Assembly (NCBI GenBank): GCA_038250835.1
Contig: JBBSBY010000097.1
Span: forward strand, 1 to 12,292
DNA: 12,292 nt
Reading direction: 5' to 3'
Source: JBBSBY01 sp038250835
Lineage (GTDB): Bacteria > Desulfobacterota > Desulfomonilia > Desulfomonilales > Desulfomonilaceae
In this document: in pieces, positions 8,162-12,292 of the stretch
Position numbering within the stretch: the stretch's first letter is position 1
How the letters are laid out: the number at the start of each line of letters is the position of its first letter
Program-made: the position numbers and the translations under genes
Notes under the pieces: generated by a model
Told to the model about the DNA's origin: nothing
What the model saw: only the letters and a program-made list of their open reading frames with translations
Database searches by the model: none

Positions 8162-8223
8162 ATGATAAGCTCTGCATGCATGACGAAGCTGTATAGCTCT
8201 AAGTAACTCGAATGGGCGACTAA

Positions 8224-8251
8224 TTGAAGACACTATCATTTTATCCATAAT
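8224..8251 (+). promoter_or_regulatory. Possible promoter of the ATPase-permease genes
   Basis: TTGAAG (8224-8229; four of six) and CATAAT (8246-8251; five of six) are 16 bases apart and lie about 80 bases before the first ATPase gene. A promoter is expected here because of the terminator at 7943-7973, but the match is modest. The remainder of the 7974-8330 spacer holds only the two inverted repeats and a TGCATGCA palindrome at 8173-8180. Confidence 0.3.
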
Positions 8252-8330
8252 TACTTCCAAGAATGGCTATATATCTCTCAATCCATTTTTTGGCCGGCAT
8301 TATTGATTTTTAGGTGGTCCGCGAGGAGAC

Positions 8331-9122
8331 ATGGCGTCGCAAACAATTATCGAAACAAAGGGTTTAGGCAAGCAGTTCGGCGATTTCCAGGCGGTGATCG
8401 ACGTCAACTATAGGGTTCTCGCGGGCGACGCAGTCGGCATAATAGGACCCAACGGCGCAGGCAAATCTACTTTTTTCAATTTACTCACGGGACTGTTTCC
8501 CCCGACAAGCGGGTCTATACATTTTTTTGGTCAAGACGTCAGCAATCTTTCCGCGGAGAATCGTGTAGCTCTGGGCATGGTGCGCACTTTTCAGCTGGTC
8601 TCCGTTTTGGATTCTCTCATGGTGCTTGATAACCTCGTGCTTGCCGTAATCCGTTGCAGCGCTGATTTTAATCACAAAATGAGCCTCATGATGGGTTCGG
8701 CGCACCCGAAGCATATAATCGCCGATTGCGCTATGGCGCTGGAATCCGTAGGGCTTGCGTCTAAAGCTCACTGGCCGACATCGGATCTGTCTTACGGCGA
8801 TAAGCGAATGCTCGAAATTGCAATGGCTTTATCCTTGAAACCCAAGTTGCTGTTGCTGGATGAGCCTTTGGCCGGCCTTAGTGAAGCTGAAATTGCCGAA
8901 GTAGTTAAACTTATCGACAAAGTTAAAAAGAATCTCACTGTAGTTATAATAGAACACAAGATCTCCCGCATTGTGAATCTCGTATCGAGGCTGTCGGTCA
9001 TGCACGAGGGCCGGCTGATAGCTGAAGGCGAGCCTGACGACATCCTTTGCGATCCCCTGGTGAGGGAAGTCTACTGGGGTGAGCGAAACGACGCGTGCGA
9101 AGTTACTGCCGCTGGAGAATAG
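8331..9122 (+). CDS. livG: ABC transporter ATP-binding protein, LivG type
   Basis: A 263-residue ATPase. It has Walker A GPNGAGKST (39-47), a Q-loop at Gln88 (TFQLV), a signature LSYGD (153-157; a variant of LSGGQ), Walker B LLLLD with catalytic Glu178, and the switch His209 in IIEHK. The end of the protein (HEGRLIAEGEPDDIL and a following V-R-E-V-Y-W-G) is characteristic of LivG-like subunits, which have a longer C-terminus than LivF. The ATG is preceded by GAGGAG (8323-8328). It powers import by the two permeases encoded downstream, together with the LivF-type partner that follows one base after its stop. The LSYGD signature is common in this subfamily and is not a defect. Confidence 0.94.
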   Translation: MASQTIIETKGLGKQFGDFQAVIDVNYRVLAGDAVGIIGPNGAGKSTFFNLLTGLFPPTSGSIHFFGQDVSNLSAENRVALGMVRTFQLVSVLDSLMVLDNLVLAVIRCSADFNHKMSLMMGSAHPKHIIADCAMALESVGLASKAHWPTSDLSYGDKRMLEIAMALSLKPKLLLLDEPLAGLSEAEIAEVVKLIDKVKKNLTVVIIEHKISRIVNLVSRLSVMHEGRLIAEGEPDDILCDPLVREVYWGERNDACEVTAAGE

Positions 9123-9123
9123 A

Positions 9124-9816
9124 ATGCTGCTTTCGGTGATGGGAATTGATGTCGCGTATGGCCATGCTCAGGTATTGTCGGATGTGAATCTTACGGTAGG
9201 CGTAAACGAGACAATTTGCATTGTCGGGCGAAACGGCGCCGGTAAAACCACACTACTGAGGACAATTGCCGGTTTTTTAGCTCCAAAAAAAGGCTATGTG
9301 GTGTTCAATGATCATAATGTCCAGGGGCAATCTCCTGAAAATATGGCGAACCTGGGTGTGCGCTACGTTTACCAGGATAAGCGAGTGTTTACGAAACTTA
9401 CTGTTAAAGAGAACATACAGCTTGCGGCGTTTCCGACGAACGCTACAGATCACGAAGCAATCGACACGGTCGTGAATATTTATCCCAAGATATCGAGATT
9501 TATGGACAAAAAAGCGGGCGGACTTTCCGGTGGTCAACGCCAGCTTCTTTTGCTTGGAAGGGCGCTCATCGGATCTCCGAAACTTTTACTGGTCGATGAG
9601 CCCACCGAGGGTTTGGCCGCAGGCACAATCGATGAAGTCTGTGGAGTTTTGGAATCAATGAAAGGGAAATTATCCTGCATCATAGTGGAACAAAATCTAG
9701 CCGTTATCGCAAGATTGGCCGATCGAGTATACGCGATGCGGGATGGGCGTATTGTCTCAGAGGTTGCGGAACGCTCACAAATCGAAGATAGAGCCCAGTT
9801 GGAATCCTATTTATAA
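9124..9816 (+). CDS. livF: ABC transporter ATP-binding protein, LivF type
   Basis: A 230-residue ATPase from the ATG at 9124, which has GGAG six bases upstream (9114-9117). A GTG at 9079 in the same frame would add 15 residues inside the previous gene and has no good ribosome site. Walker A is GRNGAGKT (35-42), the Q-loop is Gln84, the signature LSGGQ is at 134-138, and Walker B LLLVD is followed by Glu159. The switch-histidine position reads VEQN (Glu189-Gln190) rather than His, as is usual in LivF proteins. Length and the short C-terminus also fit LivF. It pairs with the LivG-type subunit to hydrolyse ATP for the importer; gene spacing (one base) indicates translational coupling. Confidence 0.94.
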   Translation: MLLSVMGIDVAYGHAQVLSDVNLTVGVNETICIVGRNGAGKTTLLRTIAGFLAPKKGYVVFNDHNVQGQSPENMANLGVRYVYQDKRVFTKLTVKENIQLAAFPTNATDHEAIDTVVNIYPKISRFMDKKAGGLSGGQRQLLLLGRALIGSPKLLLVDEPTEGLAAGTIDEVCGVLESMKGKLSCIIVEQNLAVIARLADRVYAMRDGRIVSEVAERSQIEDRAQLESYL

Positions 9817-9838
9817 TACTGCCGGAATTGGGAGCAGC

Positions 9839-10801
9839 ATGTTACCCCCATCACATTGGAGCGATACTTTAAGAAAATACGACCTAATAATTATAGCCGC
9901 TATATTCCTGGCTTCAATCCCTGTCTTGTCCATTCAGCGTACAACCGACTTTATTATCTTCTGTGTTTTCGTTTTGGGTTACGACCTTTTATATGGGTAC
10001 ATGGGACGTCTTTCCTTTGGTCATATGCTTTATCTTGGAGTGGGAGCGTATGCGACTGCGCTTGCTTCCGAATACCTTACTCACAATCCTTTTTTAATAC
10101 TAATTATAGCAATAGCAGCCGGTATGCTGGTGGGAGTGATACTCGGGCCGATCATCGTGCGAACTACGGGGGCGTGTTTCGCCCTGATTAATCTAGCGTT
10201 TAACCAGGTGGGTTTCTTCCTTGTGGTGACGGGCTTTTCCCATTACACCGGCGGTGAAGACGGTCTGTCAGCTTACTTCAGTAAAATTGGTCCAATCAAT
10301 TTCGGATCCAAGATCACCGTCTATGTATTTAGTTTACTATGCCTTTTGGCGACCGTATTTCTTGTTCGACGACTGACATCTTCGCCATTCGGTATACTTC
10401 TGCGGACGATTAAAGAAAACGAAACTCGGGCCAAATTTCTTGGCTACAACACCTTTAGATACAAATGGGCCGCATTCATTATTTCAGCCGGTATTTCAGC
10501 TCTGGCAGGCTTTCTGAATATACTTAATTATACTTATGTCACTCCAAGTTTCATGGACCCCGGCAGAAACGTCGAAGTTATTTTCGCGAGCCTTATCGGT
10601 GGGGCCGGCAACGTCTACGGAGCGGTTGTCGGAGGCGTGAGTTACATGCTCATAAGCAATTATCTACCTAGATATATACAGCGATGGGAGATGTTCCTGG
10701 GTATAGCTCTGCTGATACTGGTATTTAGATTTAGAATGGGAATTTGGGGCTATGTGACCGGTCTTTTAGTCCCCACGAAACGTGAGATTGCAAATGATTA
10801 G
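9839..10801 (+). CDS. livM: ABC transporter permease, LivM type
   Basis: A 320-residue integral membrane protein if started at the ATG at 9839, preceded by GGGAG (9830-9834). An in-frame start at 9743 would place 32 polar residues in front and lie largely inside the ATPase gene, so it is less likely. Hydrophobic segments fill most of the length. Family signatures are YMGRLSFGHMLYLGVGAYAT (54-73), 'RTTGACFALINLAFNQ' and TGGEDGLSAYF, followed by the cytoplasmic-loop pattern TIKENETRAKFLGYN that contacts the ATPases. The late GLIGG-like stretch LIGGAGNVYGAVVGG is also typical. It forms the transmembrane pathway with the LivH-type permease, whose gene overlaps its end. Confidence 0.92.
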   Translation: MLPPSHWSDTLRKYDLIIIAAIFLASIPVLSIQRTTDFIIFCVFVLGYDLLYGYMGRLSFGHMLYLGVGAYATALASEYLTHNPFLILIIAIAAGMLVGVILGPIIVRTTGACFALINLAFNQVGFFLVVTGFSHYTGGEDGLSAYFSKIGPINFGSKITVYVFSLLCLLATVFLVRRLTSSPFGILLRTIKENETRAKFLGYNTFRYKWAAFIISAGISALAGFLNILNYTYVTPSFMDPGRNVEVIFASLIGGAGNVYGAVVGGVSYMLISNYLPRYIQRWEMFLGIALLILVFRFRMGIWGYVTGLLVPTKREIAND

Positions 10802-11627
10802 CACAATAGCTTACGGTCTTACAATTGGCGGCATCCTCTACATAATTTCAATCGGGCTGTCTTTGACTTTCGGGACTATGCGCATTGTAAATTTTGCCCA
10901 CGCGTTGGTTTACACAGTTGGAGCTTATATTCTTATTTCGCTGATGCCGGTATTTCACGGCAGCTTCCTTCCTGCCGCCGTCTTGGCTGTGCTTAGCGTC
11001 ATTCCCCTGGCATATGTTATTGAGCGTTTCATTATACGAAGACTTTACGGCGCTTCTATTGACTACGCCATCATCGCGACTTATGCGGTGCTGTTAATCG
11101 GCGTGGACGCAGTTAAGTGGATCTGGGGCGCCACTCCCATTTCGTTATCCGATCCAATAAACGCTTCGGTTTCCTTCGGGGTTGTTGATCTTCCAGTCTT
11201 CAGATTAGTCATCATCTGCATTGCGCTCTTGGTGTTTGTAGGTTTGGAGTTTTTCTTTCACCGAACCATGGTCGGCAAGGTGGTTATAGCGGGGCTCGAA
11301 GACGAAGAAGCGGTCAGAAGTTTAGGAATAAACGTCGACAAATATTTTTCGTTGGTCTTCATCATGGGAAGTTGTCTCGCGGCCTTGGGCGGCGTGCTCT
11401 ATTCCCCAATTACAACTGTCCAACCTTACATGGGCTTTTCAGTCCTTTTGCTGGCTTTTGCGGTAGTTTTAGTTGGCGGTTTGGGGAGTTTGCGGGGGAC
11501 TTTCGCGGCGGCTTTTGCTCTGGGAATGGTAATGGCCCTGACCGGTCGTTTTTGGGGAGCGGCTGCGGAAACAATGGTTTTTGTGGTTATGGCCGTGGTG
11601 CTCATAATCAAGCCGCTGGAGGTTTAG
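10794..11627 (+). CDS. livH: ABC transporter permease, LivH type
   Basis: A 277-residue integral membrane protein from the ATG at 10794, which overlaps the LivM-type gene by eight bases; a GTG at 10782 would add four residues and cannot be excluded. The ribosome site is weak, in keeping with coupling to the upstream gene. Family signatures are SIGLSLTFGTMRIVNFAHAL (19-38), which in relatives reads GL.L.FG...(V/I)NFAHG, the loop VVIAGLEDEEAVRSLGINVD that meets the ATPase, and LLAFAVVLVGGLGSLRGTF near the end. It is the second membrane subunit of the importer and the last gene of the run. No clear terminator follows in the 80-base gap to the convergent gene. Confidence 0.92.
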   Translation: MISTIAYGLTIGGILYIISIGLSLTFGTMRIVNFAHALVYTVGAYILISLMPVFHGSFLPAAVLAVLSVIPLAYVIERFIIRRLYGASIDYAIIATYAVLLIGVDAVKWIWGATPISLSDPINASVSFGVVDLPVFRLVIICIALLVFVGLEFFFHRTMVGKVVIAGLEDEEAVRSLGINVDKYFSLVFIMGSCLAALGGVLYSPITTVQPYMGFSVLLLAFAVVLVGGLGSLRGTFAAAFALGMVMALTGRFWGAAAETMVFVVMAVVLIIKPLEV

Positions 11628-11706
11628 AGCCATAATTTAGGTTGCGCCGGCGACAATTTTTGTGTATGCGAATTATCTGATTTGGCTCAGCCATTGGGTT
11701 TCGAGC

Positions 11707-12292
11707 TCAGCAGGTTTGGCCGCAAAGTTCGTTCCTGATAAATTGTCCATAGTGCTCCTCTAACCTTCTGAATCGCTTACCATCCTCACTACTGTGCAAT
11801 ACATCCGCAGCCAATGAGCAATAACCGAGCCTAAAGGCCGAATACGCCAATCGATAAAACGGAAGCCTATCCGCCAAAGGTTGTTTTCCATTTAGCTTAT
11901 CGAATTCGTCAATTAGTACCGCAGTTTGTCGACAATCCAAGTTGAATTCAACGGCAAATCCCGCAATATCCCAAGCTATATGTTGATTCCCCGGGAAAAA
12001 ATGGTCGGCGTGATGATCAGTCGCGTCGGTTTTGGTAAACCCCGTGGCGGTTCTTAACCATTCAAATGGTAACATTCTGCCGTCCACAGCCGAAGCCGTC
12101 TCAGAATATTGTCTTTCAAGTTGAGGTTTGATCGATAGCAGCTTGTTTAACCAATAAGCGCCGCAAGCCTCCTCAATGTTCACGACCATCATGTCAAACA
12201 TTTCTTCAAACGTGCGGCTCGGTTTCGCAGGGAAGGTCTTTTGTATGAAATCCAGGTATTTAGCCACGCTGACCAGAAACTTTTCGTGGTGA
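11707..12292 (-). CDS. Phosphotransferase-like protein, C-terminal part (cut by window edge)
   Basis: The frame is open to the window's right edge and ends at 11707, giving about 195 residues of a longer protein whose N-terminus lies outside. A GTG at 12267 could start a 186-residue protein, but the frame upstream reads sensibly (HHEKFLVSVA), so a partial gene is more likely. The segment ML-P-F-E-W-L-R followed by KTDATDHHADHFFPGNQH and IAWDIAGFAVEF recalls a group of kinase-fold phosphotransferases in which a D-H-F-F-P-G-x-x-D-I-A-W-D-(L/I)-A-G motif carries a metal-binding Asp. Here the first Asp of the I-A-W-D stretch is replaced by His (QHIAWD). The family call is from memory of the motif and the substrate is unknown. 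It is convergent to the transporter genes and not obviously related to them. Confidence 0.6.
   Translation of the reverse strand, partial: HHEKFLVSVAKYLDFIQKTFPAKPSRTFEEMFDMMVVNIEEACGAYWLNKLLSIKPQLERQYSETASAVDGRMLPFEWLRTATGFTKTDATDHHADHFFPGNQHIAWDIAGFAVEFNLDCRQTAVLIDEFDKLNGKQPLADRLPFYRLAYSAFRLGYCSLAADVLHSSEDGKRFRRLEEHYGQFIRNELCGQTC

Noticed and set aside
8021..8260. Minus-strand open frame across the intergenic spacer
   Set aside because: It runs through the REP-like palindrome, has no clear ribosome site, and its translation looks like non-coding sequence.
9079..9123. GTG at 9079 as start of the LivF-type gene
   Set aside because: It lies within the preceding gene without a good ribosome site; the ATG at 9124 has GGAG at proper distance and matches the usual family start.
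11641..11662. GC-rich palindrome plus T run behind the LivH-type gene
   Set aside because: The complementary halves meet without room for a loop, and forming a loop leaves too few base pairs for a convincing terminator.

Overview
The window reads as chromosomal DNA of a Gram-negative, moderate-GC bacterium. Sec signal peptides, a periplasmic-type solute-binding protein, SrfB-like sequence and good Shine-Dalgarno sites fit a proteobacterium, perhaps of the former Deltaproteobacteria (Desulfobacterota). That placement is inference from gene content; there is no rRNA or other marker gene.

Region 1 (1-2217, minus strand) holds the remains of an srf-type locus. A gene resembling the C-terminal part of the virulence-associated protein SrfB is broken by at least two frameshifts and lacks the N-terminal ATPase half. 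It is followed by a small gene that may correspond to the end of SrfC. Region 2 (2218-3374, plus strand) is an intact exported protein with ankyrin repeats, a bacterial SH3 domain and a proline-rich tail, closed by a strong UUCG-loop terminator. Region 3 (3394-4961, minus strand) is a decayed polytopic membrane protein resembling GT-C/GT39-type glycosyltransferases, with one nonsense codon and one frameshift.

Region 4 (5264-11627, plus strand) is the coherent part. A well-formed sigma70-type promoter with a palindrome and short tandem repeats precedes a GntR/FCD regulator, an isochorismatase-fold cysteine hydrolase and a HAAT-family solute-binding protein, which ends in a terminator. After about 395 bp containing a hairpin, a REP/MITE-like palindrome and a possible second promoter come two ATPases and two permeases (LivG, LivF, LivM, LivH types). 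Together they form a complete branched-chain amino acid/amide ABC importer. The adjacent hydrolase suggests an amide- or ureido-type substrate cleaved after import, under GntR control.

Region 5 (11707-12292, minus strand) is the C-terminal part of a phosphotransferase-like protein that runs off the window edge. No tRNA, rRNA, CRISPR array or complete insertion sequence was seen.
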